From the NCBI RefSeq assembly GCF_006443685.1, contig NZ_VFYP01000001.1, forward strand, positions 496,001 through 560,000: 64,000 nt of DNA, read 5' to 3'. Shown here piece after piece: positions 18,801 through 30,207 of this stretch; within the stretch, counting starts at the first letter, position 1, and every line of letters begins with the position of its first letter. Source of the stretch: Rhizobium glycinendophyticum (GTDB taxonomy: Bacteria; Pseudomonadota; Alphaproteobacteria; Rhizobiales; Rhizobiaceae). Both the position numbers and the translations under genes were made by a program. The notes beneath the pieces are model-generated. The model ran no database searches and had not been told where the DNA came from. It worked only from the letters and a program-made list of their open reading frames with translations.

Positions 18801-19391
18801 CGCCAGGATCAGGCCGTCCTGGTGTTCGGTTGCATCCGTGTGCCGCGTGCCGAAGACCACGGCGAAGCAGGCAAGGAGAAAGGCGACGATCAGCGGCAGA
18901 TCGATGAAGTAGAGATTGCCCGTGCCGATCCCATAGGCCGAGGGGTCCATGACGGCGGCGACCGAACTGGACACGGCCTTAAGCTGGAGCGCGATATAGG
19001 GGATGATCCCGACAAGGTAGATGATCGTGACCAATAGCCCGACAATGGGGTTCTTGCCGTAACGGGCAGCAACGAAGTCTGCGCCCGAGGTGATCTTTTC
19101 GGTCTTGGCAAGATTGATGATGCGCCGAAGGATCGGCATTCCGAGCGTATACATCAGGATAGGCCCGATATAGATCGCCATGAATTCCAGCCCATGCTCG
19201 GCTGCAAGCCCCACGCCGCCGAAATAGGTCCAGGAGGTGCAGTAAACGGCAAGGCTCAGCGCGTAGACCATCGGTCGACCGCCGGCCGGAACGCCGGTGA
19301 TCTTCGATTTGCGGTCGCCATAGCTCGCCACCGCAAACAAGAACAGCAGATAGCCAAGCGCCGCGACAACGATGATCCAGCCAGGAAGCAC
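15885..19391 (-). CDS. Hybrid sensor histidine kinase with N-terminal sodium/solute symporter-like domain
   Basis: A 1168-residue multidomain protein: about 13 transmembrane helices of the SSS/PutP transporter fold (residues 1 to about 500), a linker, a PAS domain (about 645-760, with GIAVFDASDRLTIWNRRF), a short coiled coil, a HisKA domain with phospho-acceptor His811 (AAAGHDILQPLNAARLYSS), an HATPase (NLVSNAIKYTPAGRI; GIGIPSSKF; GLGLGLSIV) and a C-terminal receiver with Asp1095 (VIADYHLGDGSG). The layout matches the CbrA-like family, in which the transporter-like part senses or moves a solute. No separate response regulator gene is next to it, so output passes through the receiver or an unlinked partner. 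It is divergent from mscL. The long plus-strand frame opposite is a shadow. Confidence 0.93.
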   Translation of the reverse strand: MLPGWIIVVAALGYLLFLFAVASYGDRKSKITGVPAGGRPMVYALSLAVYCTSWTYFGGVGLAAEHGLEFMAIYIGPILMYTLGMPILRRIINLAKTEKITSGADFVAARYGKNPIVGLLVTIIYLVGIIPYIALQLKAVSSSVAAVMDPSAYGIGTGNLYFIDLPLIVAFLLACFAVVFGTRHTDATEHQDGLILAIAMESVVKLVAFWTLGIFVVFTLYDGPADLWQKATESPAVMAALSHQTPASRWILLILLSAFAIIMLPRQFHVTVVENRTPRELKLAGILMPIYLIAINIFVLPAAIGGVLTFGGGGDADLYVLSLPLEAGNGLVTLITFIGGFSAATAMVIVASVALAIMISNDMVLPIFLRQRLLGRPSQREDFAKTLLHIRRTAIFGVLLLGYVYFRSADNTTGLAKIGLLSFAAIAQIAPAMFGGLIWRRANARGAIAGLTTGFLVWAYLLFLPSLGATDHSWIASSMLGFLLPGLSMFETQYADPLVNATIFSLLINTLAFVVGSLSRNPRPVERIQSAIFIKRQPRSNFATRGWKTSVAVGDLKAAIARYLGNERMERSFRSYEQAAGRKLADDSPADMAFIHFSEQLLGSAIGSSSARLVLSLILQKAEDPSADTVWLLDQASEALQYNQDMLQTALAQMEQGIAVFDASDRLTIWNRRFRILLDLPEHVGQVGFPLADMIAILAQRGDVAATNVAAVIHGFHQFDHPFQMVLSGGKRIIEVRCNLMPDQGLVATFSDITARVEADQALKQANETLEQRVSERTAELTRVNHALAEARAAADEANIGKTRFFAAAGHDILQPLNAARLYSSSLVERLGDSEDSALVENIDSALESVESILGAVLDISRLDTGAMKPRFSTVPLNSLLQKIETDFAPMAREKNLKLVVMPTKFSVRSDPTLLRRLIQNLVSNAIKYTPAGRIVVGARRQGDKVVIQVTDSGIGIPSSKFRTVFKEFARLEEGMRTASGLGLGLSIVDRIARVLHHPVELASKPGKGTTFKVVMPLDVAKPASDGVVKLAPESRNTPSLQGFRVLCIDNEPKILEGMQLLISGWGCEVTCAGSIAEMDTLLENSPAPDLVIADYHLGDGSGIGAILRLRALTKADMPALLITADRSAEVRAEAERHSITLQHKPVRPAALRAFMTQVSSQRRAAAE

Positions 19392-19590
19392 GCTTTCCTC
19401 CTCATCGCACCCCTAGGGAACTCTAGGGGATGTCTGCGTATTTTAAAATCGCTCGGCGTCTTGATCTTAAGTCGAAGAGAATCCGGCGCGAAGCGAAAAT
19501 CACCATTTCCGAATGAATTGATTTTCGTTAACGATAACAGGCAGGCACTGCCCGGGACGGCGGTGGACAGCATGACAAAGGAGCAGGGGT

Positions 19591-20016
19591 ATGCTGAACG
19601 AATTCAAGTCATTCATTGCACGTGGCAACGTCATGGACCTCGCGGTCGGCGTCATCATCGGGGGGGCCTTCGGCCTGATCGTCAATTCGCTGGTTCAGGA
19701 CATTGTCATGCCTTTGGTCGGCGTGGTGTTCGGTGGCTTCGATTTTTCCAACTACTTCCTGCCCCTGAGCAGCAAGGTCACGGCGACATCGCTTGCCGCC
19801 GCCCGCGAACAGGGTGCCGTCTTCGCCTATGGCAACTTCATCACTGTGGTCATCAATTTCCTGATCCTTGCCTGGATTATCTTCCTGATGGTCAAGGGCG
19901 TGAACACGCTGCGTAAGTCGCTGGAAAGGGAAGAGCAGAAGGCAACGGAGGCAGCGCCGCCCCCGGCCGACATCCAGCTGCTGACCGAGATCCGAGACCT
20001 GTTGAAAACCCGTTGA
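19591..20016 (+). CDS. mscL: Large-conductance mechanosensitive channel
   Basis: A 141-residue protein matching MscL, the homopentameric inner-membrane valve that opens under membrane tension in osmotic downshock. The N-terminal amphipathic helix and TM1 are textbook ([41 protein letters not shown]), the periplasmic loop contains [10 protein letters not shown], and TM2 runs through [20 protein letters not shown], followed by the charged cytoplasmic helix ending [24 protein letters not shown] ribosome site precedes the ATG. It stands alone, divergent from the histidine kinase gene. Confidence 0.97.
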   Translation: MLNEFKSFIARGNVMDLAVGVIIGGAFGLIVNSLVQDIVMPLVGVVFGGFDFSNYFLPLSSKVTATSLAAAREQGAVFAYGNFITVVINFLILAWIIFLMVKGVNTLRKSLEREEQKATEAAPPPADIQLLTEIRDLLKTR

Positions 20017-20154
20017 CGGCTTTGGCTGCGGTCATCCTGGCATGCCGCCGCAGCCATCCATCAGCCGTATCGATCCCTTCCTAACGGAAAATCATGGGAT
20101 TTTCCGTGGCGCATCAGCTAGACAGGGCACTCACAACGAAGGAGAGCCCACCGC

Positions 20155-21324
20155 ATGTCTTTGCTGGAAAGCCTGAGCCCGCGCGCCCTCGCAGCCCCTG
20201 AAAGCGGGATTGTCGAGATCCTGAATTACGCGCGCGGTCGCGATGGCCTGTTGCCGCTCTGGGTTGGCGAGGGCGATTTGCCGACCCCGGATTTCATTAA
20301 TCGGGCGGCAAGCGATGCTCTTCTCGCCGGCGAGACCTTCTACACCTGGCAGCGCGGTATTCCAGAACTCCGTGAGGCCCTGTCGCGCTATTACCAGCGC
20401 CACTTTTCCGTTGATCTTTCAGCCGAGCATTTTTATGCGACCGGCTCAGGCATGCAGGCGATTGCGCTGGCCGTTCAGGCGCTGACCTCGCCCGGCGACG
20501 AGATGATCTATCTATCGCCCTGCTGGCCGAACATAGTGGCTGCCATCGATCTGGCCGGCGGCAAGTCGGTCGGCCTGCCGCTGACATTTGCCGATGGCCG
20601 CTGGATGCTGGATCTTGACCGGCTTGAAAAGACGATCACGCCGAAGACTCGCGCGCTCTTCATCAACACCCCGTCGAACCCGACCGGCTGGACCGCGACA
20701 CGGGATGAGCTGAAGGCGATTCTGGAGATCGCCCGGCGCCATGGCATCTGGATACTCGCCGACGAAATCTATGCGCTTTACTACTACGGAACCGCGACGC
20801 GCGCGCCCTCCTTTCTCGATGTGATGGAAGAGGGCGACCGGGTGATCTTCGCCAATTCTTTCTCCAAGAATTGGTCGATGACCGGTTGGCGCGTCGGCTG
20901 GATCGTGGCACCGCCGGAACTCGGACAGGTGTTGGAGAATCTCATTCAGTATTCGACCTCCGGGGTCGCCCAATTCATGCAGCGCGGCGCTGTGGTGGCG
21001 CTCGACGACGGTGACGATTTCGTCCGCGAGAACATCGCCCGCGCGACAAAGTCCCGCGATATCTTCTGCGACACGCTCACTGCGACCAACCGTGTCGAGA
21101 CCTTGAAGCCGGAAGGTGCGCTATACGCTTTCCTCAAGATCGACGGCATCACCGACAGCCGTCAGGCGGCCCTCGACATCGTTGACAAGACCGGGGTCGG
21201 TCTCGCGCCGGGAACCGCTTTCGGTGAGGGCGGCCTGCCATTTCTGCGTGCCTGCTTCCTGCGCAATCCCGCGCAGATCGAGGACGCAGCCCAGCGGCTC
21301 GCCGGTTTCATTCGGGCGCTTTGA
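20155..21324 (+). CDS. Class I/II PLP-dependent aminotransferase
   Basis: A 389-residue fold-type I aminotransferase. PLP-binding features: NTPSNPTGWTATRDEL, the ADEIYALYYYG aspartate/tyrosine, and the Schiff-base lysine Lys238 in NSFSKNWSMTGWRVGWIVAP, with a C-terminal FLRACFLRNP arginine for the alpha-carboxylate. This pattern fits the aspartate/aromatic or broad-specificity group; substrate cannot be fixed by eye. The ATG at 20155 follows AAGGAGAGCCCACCGC. It is a single gene between mscL and galE on the same strand, with ordinary spacing on both sides. Confidence 0.88.
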   Translation: MSLLESLSPRALAAPESGIVEILNYARGRDGLLPLWVGEGDLPTPDFINRAASDALLAGETFYTWQRGIPELREALSRYYQRHFSVDLSAEHFYATGSGMQAIALAVQALTSPGDEMIYLSPCWPNIVAAIDLAGGKSVGLPLTFADGRWMLDLDRLEKTITPKTRALFINTPSNPTGWTATRDELKAILEIARRHGIWILADEIYALYYYGTATRAPSFLDVMEEGDRVIFANSFSKNWSMTGWRVGWIVAPPELGQVLENLIQYSTSGVAQFMQRGAVVALDDGDDFVRENIARATKSRDIFCDTLTATNRVETLKPEGALYAFLKIDGITDSRQAALDIVDKTGVGLAPGTAFGEGGLPFLRACFLRNPAQIEDAAQRLAGFIRAL

Positions 21325-21499
21325 TCTCCGGCAGAGGATGCTGTCGGGATTGGATAAAATGCGAGCGAATCTGTTGATCCAATCTTTAGCAAAACTCCTA
21401 AAATGCAATCGCTTTCAATCGCTTAGGGGCGGTTGATAAGCAGTCGGAAAGGTCGTTCGTGTTCCTGTCTTCCCAATAAGAAACTGCGGGAAGAAAATC

Positions 21500-22528
21500 A
21501 TGGCGATCTTGGTCACGGGCGGAGCCGGTTACATTGGCAGCCACATGGTCTGGGCTTTGCTCGAAGCGGGCGAAGACGTCGTGGTCGTTGATCGACTCTC
21601 GACCGGTTTCCGCTGGGCCGTTGCGCCGCAGGCGCGTTTCTATCTGGGTGACATCGGCAAGCCTTCAGTCCTGAAGCACGTCTTCGCGGAGAACGACATC
21701 GAGGCGATTATCCATTTTGCCGGATCGATCGTCGTGCCGGACTCGATTGCGGATCCTCTCGGCTATTACGAAAACAACACCGGCAATACCCATCGCCTGT
21801 TGACCGCTGCTGTAAAGGCGGGGATCGACAAGGTCATCTTTTCCTCGACAGCAGCCGTCTATGGCACCCCTGAGAACGCACGGCCCATCCGCGAAGATGC
21901 GCCGCTGCGCCCGGAAACACCCTATGGCCAGTCGAAGCTGATGAGCGAATTGATGCTCCGGGACACCGCGCGGGCCCATGGCCTGAACTACGTCGCGCTG
22001 CGCTATTTCAACGTAGCCGGTGCCGATGTGAAAGGCCGCGCCGGCAATTCGGCAGTCGGCGCCACCCATCTTCTCAAGGTCGCCTGCGAGGCAGCTCTTG
22101 GCCGCCGCAAGTCCATGTCGGTCTTCGGCACGGATTACGAGACGCCCGACGGTACCGGTGTGCGCGACTACATCCACGTCAACGATCTCGTTGACGCGCA
22201 TCTGCGGGCGCTTTGCTACCTACGCAAGGGTGGCGGCCCTTTGGTCGCCAATTGCGGTTATGGCCGTGGCTATTCCGTGCTCGATATCATCGAAGCGGTG
22301 CGCCGAGCGACCAATCAGACTTTCACCGTCGACTATGTCGACCGCCGTCCGGGCGACGCTGGTCTGGTGGTCGCCGATTCAACGCTCGCACGCACCGTCC
22401 TCGACTGGCAGCCTCGGCACGACGACCTGGACGTGATCGTCGCAACGGCGCTCGCTTGGGAGCGGCATCTCGAGTCGATGGCAGCTCCCGACATCAAGGA
22501 TCTGCGCCGGCTCGCCATTGGCTTCTGA
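21500..22528 (+). CDS. galE: UDP-glucose 4-epimerase
   Basis: A 342-residue extended short-chain dehydrogenase/reductase that interconverts UDP-glucose and UDP-galactose, supplying galactose for surface polysaccharides (called ExoB in rhizobia). Motifs: GGAGYIGSHM NAD-binding loop, FAGSIVVPDS, the catalytic SSTAAVYG serine and YGQSK tyrosine/lysine pair (about residues 121-152), RYFNVAGAD, and DYIHVNDLVDAHLRAL. The length is normal for the family. It follows GAAAATC at a modest ribosome site. Upstream, two direct copies of AATCGCTT (about 21408-21424) may be regulatory but I cannot assign them. Confidence 0.92.
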   Translation: MAILVTGGAGYIGSHMVWALLEAGEDVVVVDRLSTGFRWAVAPQARFYLGDIGKPSVLKHVFAENDIEAIIHFAGSIVVPDSIADPLGYYENNTGNTHRLLTAAVKAGIDKVIFSSTAAVYGTPENARPIREDAPLRPETPYGQSKLMSELMLRDTARAHGLNYVALRYFNVAGADVKGRAGNSAVGATHLLKVACEAALGRRKSMSVFGTDYETPDGTGVRDYIHVNDLVDAHLRALCYLRKGGGPLVANCGYGRGYSVLDIIEAVRRATNQTFTVDYVDRRPGDAGLVVADSTLARTVLDWQPRHDDLDVIVATALAWERHLESMAAPDIKDLRRLAIGF

Positions 22529-22611
22529 TCCCAGCTCCGCACGGCTGGTGCACCGAGCAGTCGCTTTCTGAAGCCGGCCACCTGAAACCGCGGCGAGTGC
22601 CGCCCCCTTTT

Positions 22612-22625
22612 TTGATTTGAATCAA
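22612..22625 (+). promoter_or_regulatory. FNR/FixK-type anaerobox upstream of the HlyD/RbbA operon
   Basis: TTGAT-N4-ATCAA, an exact match to the FNR/FixK consensus, 88 bp before the chosen start of the HlyD-family gene. In rhizobia this box marks genes turned on under low oxygen by FnrN or FixK. Placement fits activator binding upstream of the operon promoter. Confidence 0.7.
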
Positions 22626-22713
22626 GATCATTGCTGCGCTGCAGTCGTAACACTTCATGCAGGAACATGGCCGTTGCCGCGGCCATGTCTGCTGTATGGC
22701 GCGGAGAGATGAG

Positions 22714-23784
22714 ATGGCAAAGCGACAGGGCGGCCTGCTGGCCGCAGTGCTGCTCCTCCTGGTGGCGGGCGGTGCCTATTACGGTTGGAAAACCTATGCG
22801 GGCGACGGCCTCCCGGAACATATCGCCAGCGGCAATGGCCGCATCGAGGCTGTCGAAGTTGACATCTCGGCAAAAAGCGGCGGCCGGGTGAAGGAAATTC
22901 TTGTCGGCGAAGGCGACTTCGTCACGGCAGGCCAGGTTCTGGCAGAGATGGACACGGACCAATTGCAGGCGGGCCTTCGTCAAGCGGAGGCCGAGCGACG
23001 TCGGGCAGAGATCGGCGTCGAAACTGCAAAGAGCCTGGTGGCGCAGCGCGAAGCCGAACGCGCGGCGGCGCTCGCAACCGTCGACCAGCGCAACGCGCAA
23101 CTCGACGCGGCCACGATCAAGCTCGCGCGGGCCGAACGGATGATCGAGAGCAACACCACGAGCCAGCAAACCGTCGACGACGACCGGGCCAATGCCGCAA
23201 GCGCGAAGGCGGCACTGGCTGCAGCCAGAGCACAGGTTGCTGCTTCCGATGCCGCGATCGGCGCGGCCAAGGCCCAGATCGTTGATGCCGAAGCGGCAAT
23301 CGACGTGGCGACGGCCGCGATCGAAAAGGTCAATGCCGATATTGCCGATAGTACACTGCGCGCGCCCCGCGACGGCCGTGTCCAATACCGCGTGGCGCAG
23401 CCGGGGGAGGTTCTGGCCGCCGGTGGCCGCGTCTTGAACATGGTAGACCTCGCCGATGTCTACATGTCCTTCTTCCTTCCCACCCTGCAGGTTGGGCAGA
23501 TCGCGCTTGGCAGCGAAGCCCGGATCGTTCTCGACGCCGTTCCAAATTACACAATCCCCGCTGAGGTCAGCTTCGTGGCCGATGTTGCACAGTTCACGCC
23601 GAAGACGGTGGAAACCGAGGAGGAGCGTCAGAAGCTGATGTTCAGGGTCAAGGCGGCGATCCCGAAGGAACTGCTGAAAAAATACATTCATCAGGTGAAG
23701 ACCGGGCTCCCCGGTGTGGCCTATGTCAATCTTGATCCCAAGGCTCCCTGGCCTGACAGCCTGACCCGCACCCTGGTGAAGTGA
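22714..23784 (+). CDS. HlyD-family periplasmic adaptor protein of an ABC exporter
   Basis: A 356-residue membrane-fusion protein: an N-terminal membrane anchor ([20 protein letters not shown]), a biotinyl-lipoyl-like half ([20 protein letters not shown]), a long alpha-helical hairpin rich in Ala/Glu/Gln (about residues 90-210), the second lipoyl half ([20 protein letters not shown]) and a beta-barrel domain. It links an inner-membrane exporter to the outer membrane. I chose the ATG at 22714, which follows GGAGAGATGAG; in-frame ATGs at 22657 and 22696 would add residues before the anchor. Its stop is 1 bp from the start of the ATPase/permease gene, so they are co-translated. An FNR-type box lies upstream. 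Confidence 0.9.
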   Translation: MAKRQGGLLAAVLLLLVAGGAYYGWKTYAGDGLPEHIASGNGRIEAVEVDISAKSGGRVKEILVGEGDFVTAGQVLAEMDTDQLQAGLRQAEAERRRAEIGVETAKSLVAQREAERAAALATVDQRNAQLDAATIKLARAERMIESNTTSQQTVDDDRANAASAKAALAAARAQVAASDAAIGAAKAQIVDAEAAIDVATAAIEKVNADIADSTLRAPRDGRVQYRVAQPGEVLAAGGRVLNMVDLADVYMSFFLPTLQVGQIALGSEARIVLDAVPNYTIPAEVSFVADVAQFTPKTVETEEERQKLMFRVKAAIPKELLKKYIHQVKTGLPGVAYVNLDPKAPWPDSLTRTLVK

Positions 23785-23785
23785 C

Positions 23786-26569
23786 ATGAACACTTCCGCC
23801 CGCGACAATCCATCGCCGGCTCCGGTGGTGCGCATGGAAGGGGTTAGCCTCAGCTATGGCAAGACGCGAGCACTGAGATCGATCTCGCTGGATCTCCCGG
23901 CGGGCGTCATGGTCGGCCTCATTGGCCCAGATGGTGTCGGCAAGTCCAGCTTGCTCTCGCTCGTTGCAGGAGCGCGTGCCATCCAGGAGGGACGGGTCGA
24001 GGTGCTGGGAGGCAACATGGCCAATTCCCGTCATCGCCGTCTGAGTTGCCCGCGCATCGCCTACATGCCGCAGGGTCTGGGCAAGAACCTCTACCCGACC
24101 CTGTCCGTCTACGAGAACATCGAGTTCTTCGGACGCATCTTCGGTCAGGACCGGGTCGAGCGGGAGAGACGCATCCGCACCCTCCTGCAGGCGACCGGAC
24201 TTTCGCCTTTCGCGGACCGGCCGGCCGGTAAGCTTTCCGGCGGCATGAAGCAGAAGCTGGGGCTCTGCTGCGCGCTTATTCATGATCCAGACCTGCTGAT
24301 CCTCGACGAGCCCACGACGGGTGTGGATCCTCTGTCACGGCGTCAGTTCTGGCAGCTCATCGGCGAGATCCGCACAAGGCGACCCGGCATGAGCGTGATC
24401 GTCGCCACGGCCTACATGGAAGAGGCGGCGAGCTTCGACTGGCTGGTTGCAATGGATGAAGGCTCGGTACTTGCCGCCGGATCGCCGACGGACCTGCTCG
24501 AGACGACGGGGACCGACAACCTCGACTCGGCCTTCATCGCGCTCCTGCCGGAGGAAAAGCGCCGGCAGCACAGGACGCTGGCGATCCCGGCAAGGACCGA
24601 TGGCGCGGCAGCGGAAACCGCGATACGGGCCGAAGGGCTTACCATGCGCTTTGGCGATTTCACCGCTGTCGACCGGGTGAGTTTCGACATCCCGCGCGGC
24701 GAAATCTTCGGTTTTCTCGGATCGAACGGCTGCGGCAAGACGACGACGATGAAAATGCTGACGGGCCTGCTTGCGGCAAGCGAAGGCAAGGCGGAGGTTT
24801 TCGGCCGCGCGATCGACCCGAAGGACATCGATCTGCGACGCCGCGTCGGCTATATGAGCCAGGCCTTCTCGCTTTATGGCGAGCTGACGGTGCGGCAGAA
24901 CCTCGAACTGCATGGCCGTCTCTTCAGCATGGCGGAAGCCGAAATTGCTCCGCGTATCGAGGAACTTACCACGCGCTTCGGCTTGTCGACAGCACTTGAC
25001 GACCTGCCCGACAGCCTGCCGCTTGGCATGCGCCAGAGATTGTCTCTCGCCGTCGCCCTGATCCACAAGCCGGACATCCTGATCCTCGATGAGCCCACCT
25101 CAGGCGTCGATCCGGTTGCCCGCGATGACTTCTGGCAACTGCTGGCCGACCTGTCGCGGCGCGACAATGTCACGATCTTCGTCTCGACCCATTTCATGAA
25201 CGAGGCGGAGCTCTGCGACCGGATTTCGCTGATGCATGCGGGCCGCGTGCTGGTGACGGATACGCCCCAAGCGATCGTGGCGAGCCGGGCGGCATCGAGC
25301 CTGGACGAAGCCTTCATCAGTTATCTTGAAGAGGCGATCGGCGTAACCGCACCGTCGGCTCCTATTGCAGATGAGCACGAGCCCGAGCTTCCCAACCCGG
25401 CACCCTCTCCGGTTCAGATCCGACCGCGACAGCGCGCATTCATCGACCGTCGCCGTCTCTTGGCTTTCAGCCGCCGCGAAGCGCTGGAACTGCGCCGTGA
25501 CCCGATCCGTGCGACGCTTGCCATGGTGGGAAGCCTCATTCTGATGTTCGTCATCGGTTATGGCATCAATCTCGACGTCGAGAATCTGACTTTTGCCGCC
25601 CTCGACCGCGACGACACGGTCTTGAGCCGCGAATACATCGCCGAAATCTCCGGCTCTCGCTATTTTATCGAGCGACCGCCGATCACCGACTATGTCGATC
25701 TCGATCGCCGAATGCGCTCCGGCGAGATCAGTCTCGCGATCGAAATCCCCTCGGGCTTCGGAGCGAATTTGCAGCGGGGAGGGGAGCCGGTCGAGATTGG
25801 CGCCTGGATCGACGGCGCGATGCCGATGCGCGCGGAAACCGTATCGGGTTACGTGCAGGGCATGCATGCAGGCTGGCTAACGCGCAAGGCGCGGGAGCTT
25901 TATGGCGATGCGGCAGCATCGGGCCGCTTCGGTCTGGAGCTGCGCTATCGGTACAATCCGGGGGTGGAAAGTCTGGTTTCCATGGTACCTGCTGTCATCC
26001 CGCTGCTCCTGATGCTGATCCCGGCGATGCTTTCGGTACTCAGTGTGGTGCGCGAAAAGGAACTCGGCTCGATCACCAATTTCTACGTAACACCCGTGAC
26101 CCGGCTCGAATTTCTGCTCGGCAAGCAGATCCCCTATCTTGCGATCGCCTGCCTCAATTTCCTGATGCTCACGGCCTTCGCCGTTTTTGCCTTCCGGGTG
26201 CCCCTGACCGGCAACTTCTGGGCGTTGGCTCTCGGTGCATTCCTGTATGTCTTTGCCTCCACGGCGCTCGGCCTGCTCTTGTCGAGCTTCATGAAGAGCC
26301 AGATCGCCGCAATCTTCGGCACCACGTTGATCACCATCATCCCGGCCGTACAGTTCTCCGGAATGATGTCGCCGGTTTCGGCGCTCCAGGGGGCCGGTGC
26401 CTTGATTGGCCAGATCTATCCCGCAAGCCACTTCGTCACGATCTCCCGTGGTGTCTTCTCGAAAGCGCTGGGCTTTGCAGATCTCGCGACGCCGCTTGTC
26501 GCGCTCGCGATCGTCGGTCCCGTACTCTTGACGACCGGCACCCTTCTTCTCAAGAAGCAGGCGGAGTGA
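23786..26569 (+). CDS. RbbA-like ABC exporter: two ATPase domains fused to a permease
   Basis: A 927-residue protein with two ABC ATPase domains and a C-terminal permease. Domain 1 (about 10-240): Walker [10 protein letters not shown], signature [12 protein letters not shown], Walker [13 protein letters not shown]. Domain 2 (about 280-500): Walker [10 protein letters not shown], a degenerate signature [12 protein letters not shown], Walker [13 protein letters not shown]. From about 560 there is a membrane anchor, a large periplasmic domain and five C-terminal helices (ABC-2 type; [21 protein letters not shown] loop). The architecture matches RbbA/YhiH of E. coli, once reported as ribosome-associated, with partners HlyD-like YhiI and YhhJ. 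The cargo is unknown. It overlaps nothing and is followed 3 bp later by the partner permease gene. Confidence 0.9.
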   Translation: MNTSARDNPSPAPVVRMEGVSLSYGKTRALRSISLDLPAGVMVGLIGPDGVGKSSLLSLVAGARAIQEGRVEVLGGNMANSRHRRLSCPRIAYMPQGLGKNLYPTLSVYENIEFFGRIFGQDRVERERRIRTLLQATGLSPFADRPAGKLSGGMKQKLGLCCALIHDPDLLILDEPTTGVDPLSRRQFWQLIGEIRTRRPGMSVIVATAYMEEAASFDWLVAMDEGSVLAAGSPTDLLETTGTDNLDSAFIALLPEEKRRQHRTLAIPARTDGAAAETAIRAEGLTMRFGDFTAVDRVSFDIPRGEIFGFLGSNGCGKTTTMKMLTGLLAASEGKAEVFGRAIDPKDIDLRRRVGYMSQAFSLYGELTVRQNLELHGRLFSMAEAEIAPRIEELTTRFGLSTALDDLPDSLPLGMRQRLSLAVALIHKPDILILDEPTSGVDPVARDDFWQLLADLSRRDNVTIFVSTHFMNEAELCDRISLMHAGRVLVTDTPQAIVASRAASSLDEAFISYLEEAIGVTAPSAPIADEHEPELPNPAPSPVQIRPRQRAFIDRRRLLAFSRREALELRRDPIRATLAMVGSLILMFVIGYGINLDVENLTFAALDRDDTVLSREYIAEISGSRYFIERPPITDYVDLDRRMRSGEISLAIEIPSGFGANLQRGGEPVEIGAWIDGAMPMRAETVSGYVQGMHAGWLTRKARELYGDAAASGRFGLELRYRYNPGVESLVSMVPAVIPLLLMLIPAMLSVLSVVREKELGSITNFYVTPVTRLEFLLGKQIPYLAIACLNFLMLTAFAVFAFRVPLTGNFWALALGAFLYVFASTALGLLLSSFMKSQIAAIFGTTLITIIPAVQFSGMMSPVSALQGAGALIGQIYPASHFVTISRGVFSKALGFADLATPLVALAIVGPVLLTTGTLLLKKQAE

Positions 26570-26572
26570 GCG

Positions 26573-27685
26573 ATGCGACTGGCGACAATCTTCCAGCTTG
26601 GCATCAAGGAACTGCGGGGCCTCGTCCGCGACCCTGCACTCCTGATGCTGATCGTCTATGCCTTCACCCTGAATATCTATACCGCCGCAACGGCCGAACC
26701 GGAAACGCTGAACAAGGCCGCCATTGCAATTGTCGACGAGGATCGTTCGCCAGCCTCGGAGCGCATCATCGCGGCCTTTTATCCACCCTATTTCCTGCCG
26801 CCGAAGCTGATCACCCCGGCTGAGATAGATCCGCGCATGAATTCAGGTCTGGACACCTTCGTGCTGGATATTCCCCCGAGTTTCCAGCGAGACCTCCTGG
26901 CCGGAAAGGCCCCACAGATCCAGCTGAACATCGACGCGACGCAGATGACTCAGGCTTTTACCGGCGGCGGTTACATCCAGCAGATCGTCACCACCGAACT
27001 GAACGGGTTTCTCGATCGTGGCCGCGACGCCACCACGGTGCCGGCGAATCTGGTGCTGCGTTCGCGATTCAATCCCGAACTCGACAAGAGCTGGTTCGGC
27101 TCGATCAACGAGGTCATCTCGGCAGTGACCATGCTGTCGATCATCCTGACCGGTGCCGCCCTGATCCGCGAGCGTGAACACGGCACGATCGAGCACCTGC
27201 TTGTCATGCCGGTCAGCGCCGCTGAGATCATGCTGAGCAAGATCTGGTCCATGGCTCTCGTCGTGCTTCTGGCAACGATCTTCTCGCTTTTCGTCGTTGT
27301 CGAAGGGGCACTGCAGGTGCCGCTGCACGGTTCGATCCTGCTGTTCATTTTGGGAGCGGGCCTGCAGCTCGTCGCCGCCACCTGCATGGGCATCTTCCTC
27401 GCCACCGTCGCCGGCTCCATGCCGCAGTTCGGTTTGCTGCTGATGCTGGTCCTCCTGCCGCTGCAGATCCTGTCCGGCGGTATGACGCCGAGGGAAAGCA
27501 TGCCGGAGGTGATCCAGTGGATCATGACGCTGGCGCCTAACACCCATTTTGTCATCCTGGCGCAGGCAGTTCTGTTCCGGGATGCCGGGATAGCGGTTGT
27601 CTGGCCACAGCTCCTGGCGCTTGTGGCAATCTCAAGCGTGTTCTTCGCCCTCTCCCTGCAGCGGTTTCGCGCCTTCTTGCGTTAA
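26573..27685 (+). CDS. ABC-2 type permease, YhhJ-like partner of the RbbA-like exporter
   Basis: A 370-residue ABC-2 permease: one N-terminal helix (LLMLIVYAFTLNIYTAATA), a periplasmic domain of about 150 residues and five C-terminal helices, with the cytoplasmic IREREHGTIEHLLVMPV coupling helix and PLQILSGGMTPRESMPE. It pairs with the permease half of the upstream protein to make the membrane channel. Start 26573 is 3 bp after the previous stop. The operon ends at a bidirectional terminator shared with katG. Confidence 0.9.
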   Translation: MRLATIFQLGIKELRGLVRDPALLMLIVYAFTLNIYTAATAEPETLNKAAIAIVDEDRSPASERIIAAFYPPYFLPPKLITPAEIDPRMNSGLDTFVLDIPPSFQRDLLAGKAPQIQLNIDATQMTQAFTGGGYIQQIVTTELNGFLDRGRDATTVPANLVLRSRFNPELDKSWFGSINEVISAVTMLSIILTGAALIREREHGTIEHLLVMPVSAAEIMLSKIWSMALVVLLATIFSLFVVVEGALQVPLHGSILLFILGAGLQLVAATCMGIFLATVAGSMPQFGLLLMLVLLPLQILSGGMTPRESMPEVIQWIMTLAPNTHFVILAQAVLFRDAGIAVVWPQLLALVAISSVFFALSLQRFRAFLR

Positions 27686-27712
27686 ACGTCTAGCCGGTCA
27701 TCCGGAACGCAA

Positions 27713-27744
27713 AAAGCCGGAGACGCGGCGGCATCTCCGGCTTT
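27713..27744. terminator. Bidirectional Rho-independent terminator between the exporter operon and katG
   Basis: Perfect 11-bp stem AAAGCCGGAGA (27713-27723) / TCTCCGGCTTT (27734-27744) with a 10-base loop, in the gap between two convergent genes. The A run before and T run after the stem suit termination in both directions. Confidence 0.85.
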
Positions 27745-27790
27745 CGCGGATGCCGGCACCCCGTGAGGCGTGCCGGCCCGTAAGATCGCA

Positions 27791-30207
<2,417 letters not shown>

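Noticed and set aside
17604..19037. 477-codon plus-strand open frame
   Set aside because: Antisense of the transporter half of the hybrid kinase; low-complexity Arg/Asp/His translation.
22333..23835. 500-codon minus-strand open frame
   Set aside because: Covers galE end and the HlyD gene in antisense; no recognisable domain.
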